Assembly (NCBI RefSeq): GCF_027943255.1
Contig: NC_072895.1
Coordinates: 82,462,001 to 82,526,000, forward strand
Source of the DNA: Anastrepha obliqua
Taxonomy: Eukaryota; Arthropoda; Insecta; Diptera; Tephritidae
DNA: 64,000 bases
Direction of reading: 5' to 3'
Of this stretch, positions 1-10,970 are shown in pieces. The notes beneath the pieces were generated by a model, which saw only the letters and a list, made by a program, of their open reading frames with translations, had not been told where the DNA came from and ran no database searches. The first letter of the stretch is position 1. Every line of letters begins with the position of its first letter. The position numbers and the translations under genes were made by a program.

Positions 1-89
1 CGATATCCAATGAAAACCACACCTAAACGTCAAGTTTTTTCTGCATTTCATTTGACATTTTTCAATTTCAAACTAACTCAATGTGAACC

Positions 90-245
90 ATGGAAAGATA
101 CACAATCGAGCAACGCGTTGAAGTTATTCAAGCTTATTATGAAAACGGGCGTTCAAATCCAAATACATATCGCGCACTTCGTGAAGATAATCATCTTCAG
201 TGATGAAGCACATTTTCACCTCAGTGGATTCGTCAATAAGCAGAA
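90..245 (+). pseudogene. mariner-like transposase, N terminus fused to first catalytic motif
   Basis: IS630-Tc1-mariner relic. It starts MERYTIEQRVEVIQAYYENG (helix-turn-helix), then breaks frame and jumps directly to IIFSDEAHFHLSGFVNKQNC, the first catalytic Asp region. About 130 codons between these motifs are missing, and everything after NKQNC has been replaced by the inverted relic that follows. Not functional. Confidence 0.65.
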
Positions 246-740
246 TTGCCTCTTTGTCCATTGTGGTCATCACTTCCTCGATGGTTGTCTTCAGAGCGTT
301 CTTAGTGTTATGAGGCTTCGCGTTAACTTTTGCTTCAACTGTGCCCCACACGTAATAATCAAGAGGATTGCAGTCTGGGCTTGAAGGTGGCCAAAAATCT
401 GGTGACCAGTGGTAGGGTAGGTTATTCTGGATCAGAAAGACATTCTCGATCAGAAAAGACATCATCTTTGCAGTCGGCTTCACGAAAAACTTTTGCAATT
501 TCGTAAACTTGCATTTTTTTGTAGCCAAACCACTCAATTATCTCTTTAGGGCTTTTTCCGGCGCGAAGTGACTCTAGTATCGCAGCTCTTCAGTCCCACT
601 TACTCCGGCACTCCAATGTCAATCAGGAAACAATATACTAAAAATATGTCCCTTTATCTGCGGTTTTAGACTTAACGCTACTGCTCCAGAGCTTTCGAAA
701 TGTTTTCCGTATTTACCTCGATGGCCCTGTATATACAACA
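246..740 (-). pseudogene. mariner-like transposase relic, internally deleted
   Basis: Opposite strand to the neighbouring relic. It reads AAILESLRAGKSPKEIIEWF (HTH) near 590-530 and then jumps to FWPPSSPDCNPLDYYVWG, the third catalytic Asp motif, followed by TVEAKVNAKPHNTKNALKTT near 390-280. The middle of the transposase is missing. The DYYVWG form points to the mariner side of the superfamily. The two relics meet head to tail at about 245, so they are either nested or rearranged. Confidence 0.6.
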
Positions 741-879
741 ACAAGAATAACAAAGTTACGTCAGGAGAAATTTCCAGAATGCGGAAGTGTCATACGGCAT
801 CTAACTCCTCAATTCCAAAGGATTTTCTAACGAAGAACTTTATCCATAATTATGTTAGGGCATTTTGCGTACAGTATTC

Positions 880-930
880 GGGTGGCCGCCTTAGCTGAAT
901 GGGTTGGGTGTAACCGTTCATAATCGTTCA
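880..930 (+). repeat. possible head fragment of the tRNA-derived SINE
   Basis: GGCCGCCTTAGCTGAATGGG resembles the A-box head seen at 56725 and at the far ends of the minus-strand SINE copies. Only about 45 bases match and no B box follows, so this is a truncated copy or chance. Confidence 0.35.
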
Positions 931-940
931 GCATATCATC

Positions 941-2239
941 AATTGTCACTTGTGACCAACTCTGTAACTAGAAATAGAATTTTTCCCTGCCAAATACTTT
1001 GCAAATTCTTCTGATTAAGTTTCTTCTGAACTGTTGCTTCTCAAGAAAAATGTCTGTGCAGATGAAAGGAAAGTATTTAGAGTACGTAGAAAATTTCCAA
1101 AAGTCTAGCATCGGCATTCGATATACGCAAGCGAACGATATAAAACACTTATTCGACGAAGTTGAGAGGGTACAAATCATTGTACTATTCTAATTATTTA
1201 CATATTTGGCTATTATTTCTTTCCCGGTGCTTCGTTTTTAGCAGTGTTCTATTTTGACAGCTGTGCCATAGTTCAAAGGCATCTCTTTTGACTGATGTTA
1301 AGCAGAAAACATGCAATATACTAAATTAGGTTTGATTAGCTCGATAGCTGCATTACAATAATAAATCTATAAATTAAATCTATTATCAACTGGTCACATT
1401 TTGGCATTAGAAAATCCACAAAATCCACATTGGAATTGGGTGGTGTCATTGGGCCATGCAGCTGAAAATTTGCTTTGATTGAGTTATTAGAATTTGTAAC
1501 AACTTTTGTTTTGGTTTATGATTATTGATAATAAGTGGTTTCCACAAAACAATGAAGCATCTAAGTGCGAAAAATTGTTAAATAAAATTTCCACGAAAAA
1601 TATTTAAACGAATACTATAGAATATTTTAACTGTTAAGGTCGCCCAATTTAATGACTATGACATCTCAAAGATGGAAATTATGAGAACAAATCAAAAAGA
1701 GTTGAAGCTTTGAAAAATAGCATTCGCTATGAAATACCACAACTATGTCTAAATTTGTTTAGCTAAGGGAGGTTGCGGGAACCGAGGACAGAGCTTCTGG
1801 ACCACTTGAACTTGTGGATGTGCTCCTTGAGCATAATAGCAGCCTTTTAACAAAATATGACTTTATAAGGAGTCGATTTTACAGTGAGGAAAATGTGATC
1901 AACAATTTCATCGAAAGAATTGACAAATGGAGGATGTGTGGAAATACTTATTACCTATTTACAACACCCCTATGACAATAAAGAAGCAATTTAGATTCAT
2001 AATAACAATTTAATTTTAATTTAAAAAAGGAACACCAGCTTGATATAGGTACTATGTATTTATATTTATGTAGCTAAGTAATCGTGTAACCTTTATTAAG
2101 TTTTTAACAGAGCTACAAAGTCCGGTTTTTTTCTAGGTGCTGCTTTACAAATAAGGAGATTTTCAGTTTTTTGCGTACTCTAAGTCAGCTAGTTCATGGC
2201 GAGAATTCGCTCGAGTTTGTAACAATTTTTTGTACAGCT
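941..2239. other. no gene recognised
   Basis: AT-rich sequence with small ORFs on both strands that overlap each other (around 968-1193). No motif, splice structure or repeat end was recognised. Confidence 0.4.
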
Positions 2240-3240
2240 TGTAAATGCTTCAAATTTTTTGATAAAAATATTTAAAATATCTCAAGCAAAAAGTATAACT
2301 TAACTAACAATGAAGTAAGTAAAACTGAAAAATAAAAATAAATTCACCGCTATTAGAAAACTAAAATTATGGAAAGTTGAAAAAAAATAGTTTTAAAAAA
2401 ATTTTCGTAAAAAAGAAAATATTGTTCTATAGCAAAAATACAAACATTTTTTAAGTTAACAATGAAAATATTTGTGAAGATAAAAATAAAAAGTATAAAT
2501 AGTGCGGCTGCTATTAGAATATTGAAACTATGGAAAAAAAATGTTATAAAAAAGATTTGTAAAGAACCAAAATTATTTTTTAAATTGAAAAGAAAACTAT
2601 TTTAAAAGTAAAAGAAAAAAATCAAAACTAGCGCTATTTGAAAATTCAAACTATAGAAAAAAAAATTATAAAAATCTTTTGTAAATAACCAAAATATATT
2701 TTTAAGAGAAAAATAAAATTATTTTGAAGATAATAAGCCAAAATATATTTTTTAAGATGAAAATAAAATTATTTTAAGAGTAAAAATAAAAAATAAAAAT
2801 AGCGCGACCACTTTAGAAAATTCAAATTATGAAAAAAACTTCTTTTTTAATTGTTGTAAAAAACCAACATATTTCATTAAGATAAAAATTAAATTGTTTT
2901 GAAGGTAAAACTAAAAATAGGCCGTTATTAGAAAATTCAAACTAGAAAAAGAGAGATATTTATACGAATTTTTGTAAAAGATAAAAGTATTATTTTTAGA
3001 TTTAAGACAAAAAAATAAAAATTAAAAAAAATTAAATTAAATAAATAATAATAAATAAAAAAGATAAAATTATTTTTAAGGTAAAAATAAAAAAATAATG
3101 TGACCGCCATTATAAAATTCAAATTATGAAAGGTTGAAAAAAATATCAGTAAAAAATGTTTGTGAAGAACAATTTTGTTTTTAGTTAAAAAAGGAGAAAA
3201 ATAAAAATATTTTGGTAAATAAAAAGGTTTTTTTAAATCG
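2240..3240. repeat. degenerate AT-rich tandem repeat, block 1
   Basis: About eight diverged units of roughly 110-130 bases. Each has a core like GAAAATTCAAACTATGGAAA, then TTTTTGTAAAAAACCAA and a run like AAGATAAAAATAAAATTATT, often with a short GC island (AATAGCGCGACC). The same units return at 6160-6900, so this is one satellite array interrupted by other sequence. Confidence 0.65.
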
Positions 3241-4104
3241 TTATATTATCATGATTTAAACTGTTCCAATGGTCTGCAAATATTTAGCTTTCGTATTTGT
3301 ATTATGTAAGCTCAAAGCCCTATTTAAAATAAAACAACAAATAAATTACTGCTATTATTTTTTCTATTTATTTTTCGGTATTTCGACCTCAATTAGAATC
3401 AATCTTCAACAACACTGGGCTGTGCATGGTGTTGTAAGTTTTTAAACTAATTCTCAAAGCATTATAGTGATATTTAAACCATATCGACATTTCGGTCAAA
3501 TCGGCGGATCAATTCAAAAAGTAAAAAAAATATGAATAAAATATGAGTTTTCTGTTTTTACATTTTGATTTTTTAAAATTAACTCTTGCCCTCTAACGCA
3601 CAGTGGTTCAGCCGAAGATCAATACTCGAAAAAATGAACAGTGTCCAGCCTCTGGTTAATTGAGAGCCAATCATTCATTACTGGCGGTACTTCTTTATAG
3701 TATTTTGAGATAAGAAATTGTTTACCTAACTTCCTCACTCTTGATAGTTGACAAAACTCACTTTCATTGTGAATTGCGTTATCAGTGGCTCATTGCTTCT
3801 CATTTTTTTTATATTTATTTTTTTAAAAGCTTCGCGAGGTAATAGGGGTTCAAGAAAAATTATTCCTAATTAAAACAATAGCACTATCGCAGTAGTTAGG
3901 CAGCACGAAAAACACTAAGAATTATTAAAGAGAATATCTTCAGAATCTACTTAGCCATTACGAATACAGAGGGTTTGAGTTTCTTTTACGTAGGGTTGAA
4001 GCTTTTAGATTTTGAGCGAAAGTGTAAATTTCTGTCCTCAAACTTCTGCAGTAGAACTTAGCGGACATTTTTTTTGTAATATATTTTAGACCTCTAACTG
4101 CTAC
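3241..4104. other. no gene recognised
   Basis: AT-rich sequence without open frame, known motif or element end that I can support. Confidence 0.4.
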
Positions 4105-4830
4105 TTAAGGGGGGACCCTCATTTATCGGGTCAAAAAAATCGATTTTTTGGAAATAATTTTAATCTATTCTACAACTATTTAAGAATATACTTTCAAAAT
4201 TTCAAGTCGATATGTGTATTTTTGAAGGAGTGACAAAATTTTTAACAGGACGCGACGGGTGGCCTGATCGCCTGTATCCAAAACTTTAAACGCGTTTTTC
4301 TCGAAACATCATTTTTCGATTTTGTGTACACAATTGAGAACGCTGTATTGAACCAATCAGGCTTTACAATAGCTCATTTTAAAGATAATTAAATTGTTTT
4401 CAATGTGACATTAAGTGTTTTTTTTAAAAAAAAGATTTTCATATTTTTTGTAATTTTAAAGTCAATTTTTATGCATGAAAAATCACTTTTAACATAAAAC
4501 TGGGTAAAAAATATCAATTTCGACATTTTTTTTTAAATCAAAATGTCACATCGAAGGTATTATCCTAAAGTTTTAAAAAAAATTTGGTTTTTTTATTTCA
4601 GAAAAAAATTCAGAGCGCTAGAATGTACACAGATAGAATGAGGTGCCATGGACGAGGTGTATATTTCCATACTTAAAATGTTTTTTTCTTCTCCGAAAAT
4701 TTTTGTAGACAGTCAAGACATTTATTAAAGTACTTTATGAATTACAAAACGTTTGAAGTTATTTTACCTGAGAAAAAAATTCCCAAAAATGATGCATTTT
4801 TCGACCGTCTAAATGAGGGTCCCCCCTTAA
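4105..4830. mobile_element. TTAA-flanked MITE
   Basis: A 718-bp core flanked on both sides by TTAA (4105-4108 and 4827-4830). Both ends start GGGGGGACCCTCATTTA, then diverge partly (TCGGGTCAAAAAAATCGATT against GACGGTCGAAAAATGCATC). There is no coding capacity. TTAA duplications are made by piggyBac- and Kolobok-type transposases, so this is a non-autonomous element of one of those groups. Its termini differ from the piggyBac copy at 12991. Confidence 0.8.
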
Positions 4831-6159
4831 ATGCCCATTTTTGACCGATTTTCAAATGAGTATAATGAAAGATCGTTAAAAAGGCAGTTAGATTCAAATG
4901 TTTCGAAAAAGTTTCAAGCAGCCAATTTTACGGGGGCTCGCTGCAGATGAAAAACTCCGGGTTAAGAGAAGTGCATAAGGAAGCTAATTTATAAAAAAAA
5001 ATATTCAAAATAGATACAAAAAATTAATAATAAAAAATAAAATATATTAAAAAAATACATTAAAATGGAAAATATTTTGTAGTTTTTTATATCGAAATAA
5101 TGGAAAATATTTAAAATTTTTTCGCCAAATTATTAACTGGTCAATAAATGATACGAAACTTTAAAATTCTTTAAGCGCCAATATTGGATATTTTATCTAC
5201 TACTGCATGAGTTTATAGAAAAAGCAGCAATTCAAAACAAAACAGCTTCTATATTTCATGTTTTCCCTACAGGATATAGATTTTATATAAGTTTTAGTAC
5301 TTCATTTTCCCACAGGACATAAAATAGAAATTACTTTTGCTGGTTTATATTTTCCCTACAGGGTTGTTCCTCCCTCACCACTTTCTGTTATTGAAAATGT
5401 AATAAATTTACGCAAAAGTGGAATGGAATACAACGAGTTTATACGGAAATGAAGATAAATTATATGGGTACGTGGATAGTTGCTGGTGCCGTCTCACTCT
5501 GACAGGGGTATACCGACCAACTACCATACACTACAAACATACATATACCTATATCTATATTTACGTGTGTGCGCAAAAGTGACTATCTGTGTTTTTACGA
5601 TTTTATGTTAGTTGCAGATATCCAGCCAATCACAATTTCGCACGAAATTTATATGCAATCAATTTTATTTTTGCTGCAATTGATCAGGATATCATCGCCA
5701 TCAAATTCAATGGTAGCTTCCGTTGTATAGCAAAGTGTTCAAGCACGCGCGGAAGGGGAGACATAAATTGCGAAAAGGGTTTGTGGTCTGACTCAGACAT
5801 GGATTTTTTTTTTTGTAGAAATCTTCTTTATATTTAGATGGATGGCAAAAAAATTGAATTGACAAAAGAGAATTGGAAATTTCTGAAATACACTGTATAC
5901 TCAAAGGAGGTCATTATGCGGTGGCGCGTGACTTCTATTAAGTTTTGTAATTTCAAAGCTCTTTGCCCAGAACAAATGGAAACATATAGCAAAGTTATCA
6001 TAATCATTAGGAGTGCTAAGTTTTTTTTCTCTTCTTGTTGTGTATTATGTGGCATGCGACGCCTTCTGAAGATATACCTGCTAAACCTCATTGAAGAGTA
6101 CTGTAAATGAAACGGGTAAACTTAAAGCTTGTTAAACAATGGCGATGCGACAGGTAAAC
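4831..6159. other. no gene recognised
   Basis: Includes overlapping ORFs on both strands at 5589-6110 without codon or motif support, and three short motifs like TTTTCCCTACAGG around 5263-5360. Nothing firm. Confidence 0.35.
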
Positions 6160-6900
6160 ATTTTTCGTAAAAGATAAAAATATAAAAAATATTTTTTTAA
6201 GGCAAACAGGTAAAAATTAAAAATCAAAATAACTTCAAAGCTACTAGAAAATTTAAACTACGCAAAGTTCACAAAATATTTATATAATATTTTTCCAAAA
6301 AACCAAAAAAATATTTTTAAAGTAAAAATAGAAGCATTTTTTAAGATAAAGATAAAAGTATTTTTCAAGGTCAAAATACAAAGTATAAATACAATAATAA
6401 TAGCTATAAAAAAAATTATTTGTTAATGTTGGTAAAAAAACAGTATTTGTAAAAAACAAGATTTTGTTTTAAGTTAAAAGTAGAAATTGCTTTGAAAGTA
6501 AGAATAAAAAAAAATTGTTTCACCGCTATTAGCAATTTGAACTATGGAAAGTTAAAAAAAAACACTATTTGCAACACAAAAACGAAAACGTATATTTAAT
6601 GTAAAAATAGAAGCATTTTTTTTTAGGCAAAAATAAAATGTTTTTAAAGGTGAAACTACAGATTAAAATAACTATAAAAAACAGTATTTATACAATTTTT
6701 GTAAGAAACCAATATATTTCTTTAAGATTAAATAAAACTATTTTGCAGTTAAAAATTTAAAATATAAATTGGGTGGCTGCTACTAGAAAATTCACACTAT
6801 ACGAAACGGAATTTCTAAACATTTTTGTAAAAATAAAAGCATTTTTTAAGATTTAAGGCAAAAAACAAAAAAATATTTTAAGTTAAAGGGCTACGGAAAA
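6160..6900. repeat. degenerate AT-rich tandem repeat, block 2
   Basis: Same unit type as 2240-3240 (for example GCTACTAGAAAATTTAAACT, GCTGCTACTAGAAAATTCAC), about six diverged units, ending at the palindromic MITE at 6940. Confidence 0.6.
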
Positions 6901-6939
6901 AAATGTGCTTTTAATTTACAACCACCCATATATGTATAT

Positions 6940-7531
6940 TAGGCCGGGTCGATTAGTGGGGAGGCATAAAAATCGCCCATTGCCCTGTGAAAATCATATT
7001 CTAGGGATCAAAATAAGAAACTTTGCCGAAGGAACCATACCTCTAAAACGAATTTTGATGACCCCAATTTGGGTCGAACTTTTAGTGTATTTTGTGGGGA
7101 GGCAAAAAAATCGCCCATTGCTCTGTGATAAGCATATTCTAGGGATTAAAATAAGAAACTTTGCCGAAGGAACCATACCTCTAAAACGAATTCTGATGTC
7201 CCCCAATTTGGATCGAACTTTTTAGTTTCTTTTCTCATGTAAAGGCCAAAAATGGTGATATTTTGAAATGATTGAATGGGGAACCCCCCAGGGGAGTTCC
7301 AGGGTGTGTGCCACTGGCATGGGTGGATCGGCCGTCCAAAGTTAGTGGGGGTCGGTCATACATTCGGACTCGATTGGAGCACTCTAAATGATGGGATTTT
7401 TCGTTCGACCCAAATTGGGGGTCATTAGAATTCGTTTTAGAGGTATGGTTCCTTCGGCAAAGTTTCTTATTTTGATCCCTAGAATACGATTTTCACAGAG
7501 CAATGAGCGATTTTTAAATCGACCCGCCCTA
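6940..7531. mobile_element. palindromic MITE, copy A, 8-bp target duplication
   Basis: 592-bp element flanked by ATGTATAT on both sides (6932-6939, 7532-7539). The ends are TAGGCCGGGTCGATT and its inverted partner. The arms are long inverted repeats of over 100 bases carrying GGGATCAAAATAAGAAAC and TTTGCCGAAGGAACC. The left arm is tandemly duplicated (6956-7060 and 7077-7200). The core has a GGGGAACCCCCCAGGGGAG segment and no protein. An 8-bp duplication suggests mobilisation by a hAT- or P-type transposase. Small ORFs of the AEGTIPLKRILM type are accidental products of the arms. Confidence 0.85.
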
Positions 7532-7540
7532 ATGTATATA

Positions 7541-7900
7541 CAGGGTTGGCCATATTAAACTGACCCATTGAGTAACCCTATAACTTTTTACTGTAATTTG
7601 AAATCTAAGGTTTACGTCAACAAGCCAAAGACACTAGGCGCACTTAAGGCCAATATCCGACGGGAAATAGCCGCCATATCGGCCGAGACGCTGGCCAAAA
7701 CTATGGAAAACGCCGAAAAACGGGCACATTACGCTATACGAGCTAAGGGCGACCACTTGCGCGATATCATATTCAAAAAGTGATGTAAACGAATCTCCTT
7801 GAACTAAATTAAATGTTTTTCACAATGAAACACAAAAAAATTTTTCTTTTCCCATATTTTTTTAATAATCACATGGGTCAGTTTAATATGGCCAACCCTG
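7541..7900 (+). mobile_element. 360-bp mariner-like MITE with perfect ends
   Basis: Flanked by TA (7539-7540, 7901-7902), with 28-bp perfect terminal inverted repeats starting CAGGGTTGGCCATATTAAAC. Inside, 7589-7783 keeps only the C-terminal 60-odd residues of the transposase (LKSKVYVNKPKTLGALK ... GDHLRDIIFKK, stop), so it is a deletion derivative. The related element at 55119 has the same C terminus and similar ends. It sits in the TA at the edge of the target duplication of the palindromic MITE to its left, so it landed after that element. Confidence 0.88.
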
Positions 7901-7902
7901 TA

Positions 7903-8839
7903 TTTGTTTTTTTAATATATACATTCAATTTGACTCTGATTTTAAGTGAATTTTTGCGTGACTACATTTCAATTGATTCCATATTCGATTTCTATTATAG
8001 ATATAAAGCATTAAATAATAAAAATAATAGTTCTAACAGAGGTCGTTCATCGATAGGCAATGCCAAACCTCCGAGTTTATTTCTGCCATAGAAAACGATT
8101 TTTCTTTCGTACTTGTAAATTAAGAAATAACATCAAATCCATAATAAAAAAAAAGATTCCATAAGGACAAAATACGTCTCTTACTCGAAGGCATTAATAT
8201 AATTGAACACTTTCTTTGTGAATACTCCAATTTTTATTGTTGCAATTTCACTGCTTCTTAACTCATTTGTTTATTTAATTATTAGGCAGCTACCACCTGC
8301 TGTTACTTTAACACAACTGTTAAGTCTATTGGAGCATTAAAGATACTTCATTTGTTTTTAACATTTCACTGTTGATTTTCTGTTGTCGAACAGCGAACGA
8401 AATTTGCTCTTATGTTAAACGGATGCCTTCCGCCGTTATAGTTGAGAGTAGATATTTGCGTGTAGGTTATCTGCTAGTCTTATCAATATATTCGTTGAGT
8501 GGGTGGACTAATTCTGCTCTCTTCACTAAAAGTGAAAAATGTAATACTTTCATTTGCCCTTAAGTTTAAGAAGGAACACTTAAATGTAAATTTTAAGGAA
8601 ATACAAGCAAGGCATCAGATATTAAGAGTTTATTAAAGTAAAAAAAAAGCTTATTAAACTAAAAAAGGGTTTTATATGAAAATGTGCCTCTCAATGCATA
8701 TCAGAATGAGCCCATTGGGGCTAAATGTGGCTACTTATAAGACTACTTTGAACGCAGCTATCACATAATTGCCTACCTATTTCATTCTGTAAAGTAATAA
8801 GCGTTAAAATGCTTGAAATATATTCCAAATATGTTCATC
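7903..8839. other. no gene recognised
   Basis: AT-rich; one unsupported small ORF (8372-8563). Nothing else supported. Confidence 0.35.
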
Positions 8840-9060
8840 TTCGCCTGCATTAGTAGACCCATTATCAGCTATGCCTGCGTGCTGTGGTATTAGCTCTAGA
8901 AAATTATATGCGTAATTCCAAAGCCAATCGGCGTGCATTGTGCAACATCATGCACTGTCATGCTCGGTGCTGATCTTCATCCATTCCTGCCCGAAAGGCT
9001 TTGAATTATACTCAAATTGAGGCCTTGAAAGCCATTTTTACATTCAGATAACGGGGTAGT
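8840..9060 (+). pseudogene. non-LTR reverse transcriptase fragment
   Basis: Short broken stretch reading ISRPIISYACVLWY followed, in shifted frames, by segments resembling the RT thumb region of I/R1-type elements (pattern RPxxxYGCLxWW ... RxACxxxTGALRSCPTxAL). Several stops. Only the general family is claimed. Confidence 0.4.
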
Positions 9061-9328
9061 AGGAAGTAAATTTGCAGGCTCCAATTTATGCTACGATACT
9101 TACTCCAAAATCATGTTTATTGAAGACAGAAAAGTTCGAGGCTGATTTATTATATTCAGGATCCCTGCATGTGAAACTAGTAACTCAATATACTCTTTCT
9201 AAAACTGACACTGATTAGAGAATTAATGGAACTAACGCGTATCTAGCTTCTTCAACCGATTTTCCCCAATGCGTCAGCCCACATTTTCCTTAAAAACAGT
9301 TCACACTGTTCACAATCATAAACCCATT
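9061..9328. other. downstream sequence beyond candidate polyA site
   Basis: No recognisable feature. Lies downstream of the Side-family gene on its own strand. Confidence 0.3.
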
Positions 9329-9334
9329 TTTATT
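9329..9334 (-). promoter_or_regulatory. candidate polyadenylation signal AATAAA
   Basis: AATAAA read on the minus strand about 190 bases after the TGA of the terminal Side exon. It is the first clear hexamer downstream of the stop, consistent with a short 3' UTR, but nothing else confirms the cleavage site. Confidence 0.35.
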
Positions 9335-9521
9335 GCTTCAGATTCAATTTAAATCATTTTCACTTGACCTAAAGTATTAGTTGTCTTTGCCCCATTTTTC
9401 TAGCTATTAATTTGAAATATTTCACTAAACATACAAATACATACATACATATAAATATATATATATATCTGAATATATACTCATGCTGCTTATTGTTTTA
9501 TATCCTTATCGGTTTTATCAT

Positions 9522-9806
9522 TCACACCCGAGTCGAACGTCCGGCCACATAAGCCACTGCCGTTGTTGTTGCTGCCGCTGCTTGCACTAATGGATGAGCT
9601 GTTGTTGTTCTGGTGGCTATCGGCCATTGTATGCCAATTTCTTCGGTCGGACTATCATCGTCCATCATTTTTATTACCTGTGAATAGATGTTCGGTTCGG
9701 CTCGCTTCAGTTCCGTTTGTCGTGGACGTCCTAGGGTGGCACTGCAGTAAGGCGCCATGCGTGCACCGCTAGCCGAGCCAGCTAATTCGGCGTAGGTTAA
9801 GTCAGT
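9522..9806 (-). CDS. Side-family exon I: terminal exon with TDLTYAEL motif
   Basis: 285-bp exon with 94 codons and a TGA stop at 9524-9522. It begins TDLTYAELAGSASGARMAPY, continues GRPRQTELKRAEPNIYSQ, and ends in an Ala/Thr-rich stretch. TDLTYAEL followed by a TELKRAEPNIYSQ-type segment is the tail motif I associate with the Sidestep family. Acceptor TATTTTCACAG|ACTGAC at 9807. An internal CAG|GTAATA after IYSQ (about 9677) could act as a donor, in which case the last exon lies further downstream and the final 51 codons are intron. I favour the simple terminal exon because its frame stays open to a stop. Confidence 0.82.
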   Translation of the reverse strand, partial: TDLTYAELAGSASGARMAPYCSATLGRPRQTELKRAEPNIYSQVIKMMDDDSPTEEIGIQWPIATRTTTAHPLVQAAAATTTAVAYVAGRSTRV

Positions 9807-10970
9807 CTGTGAAAATATTGGAGAAAACAAAATGAGAATAAATTTTTAAGTGAAATTAATTTGAAAATTATGAGAGTACATCTGAATGAAAGTGAATCTT
9901 GAAAAGAAATTTATTGCTTCAAAATTTTCAATGGTAAAGCACAAGTAAAACGAAATAAGTTTATTTAATAAAAGAGTTCTGAACTTACAAAAATATATTC
10001 TTGTATGTATATAAGTTTAAATACAAAAGTTATTGCGATCTTGTCGCTTCTGAGCTAATTTAGTGATAAGAATACAAGAAAATTCGCGTTGCCCACACGA
10101 CAGATCCATAACTTTAATGGACCGAAAAGTATCGGACTCCAGATATTGGCTTAGTGTCGAAAGAAAAAATACGAAAATTCAGGCTTATCGTGTTTATTTT
10201 GAATTAATTGTCCCAATAAAAGAAAAATAGTTTTGAAAAAATGGTGGCATTGAGACGAGTTAAAAAATCGCATTTATAAAGAAGAGAGTCTGTTTGTATG
10301 TCTAAGTAATTTTCTTTCATTGTGTACTAATCTACCAAGACCGGAAAGCCTTATTTATAAACTACGAAAAGAGTCAGACGAAACCATCCATTTTATACGC
10401 GCCGAATATTTTTGAAGAAATCTTAAAATGTCTGAGTCTCCAAGGCCACAGGTTCTAAACATTTAAAGACTCCCAACCGATCGCACTTCTTCATAAACTC
10501 TTTTCTTTCTTTTTCTCTTAAAACATAGACCTTTCTGAAACAATGAAGCTCACCAAATTTTCTTATTTAATTCTTCGATTGGCCAGTACTCATTTTTCGA
10601 CTTTTTGGACATTTTATTGGGTGACTATCGTAACTGGATTAAACGGCCGGGATTGTCTTCACATGTATCTTACCATGGAAAAATGGTTACAAATTTTTTT
10701 TTTTTTTATATCGAGATCTAAGGAAAAACGTAGAATCTTCAAGAATCTATGAAGTGTATTTGATTATTGCCTTTGGCATATTTCCGTTTTTAGCAAGGAG
10801 AATTTAATAATAGCCCAGTACTCCAACTTGCGAGGATTTCCAGTTGCCATTGGCTTATAATCGCCACCGTACTTGATAATTTAGGTGGAAAATCGTTAGA
10901 TTTGAAGTCGTGATCCAGTAATATATTTTGTACATTGTTGCAAATTTTACTGAAAAGTGGTTTATTTGTA
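9807..10970. other. intron, start of the last Side-family intron
   Basis: AT-rich intron without a recognised element. The small plus-strand ORF at 10543-10752 has no motif. Confidence 0.4.

Noticed and set aside
5589..6110. Cluster of four overlapping ORFs on both strands
   Set aside because: No motif, mutually overlapping, and no splice signals in phase; treated as chance frames.
6905..7225. 106-codon ORF with duplicated ILGIKIRNFAEGTIPLKRIL
   Set aside because: Product of the duplicated MITE arm; the same peptide appears at every MITE copy, in both directions.
9563..9772. Plus-strand 69-codon ORF
   Set aside because: Antisense shadow of the terminal Side exon, which has family motifs.
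10543..10752. 69-codon plus-strand ORF
   Set aside because: Low-complexity hydrophobic frame without motif in an intron.
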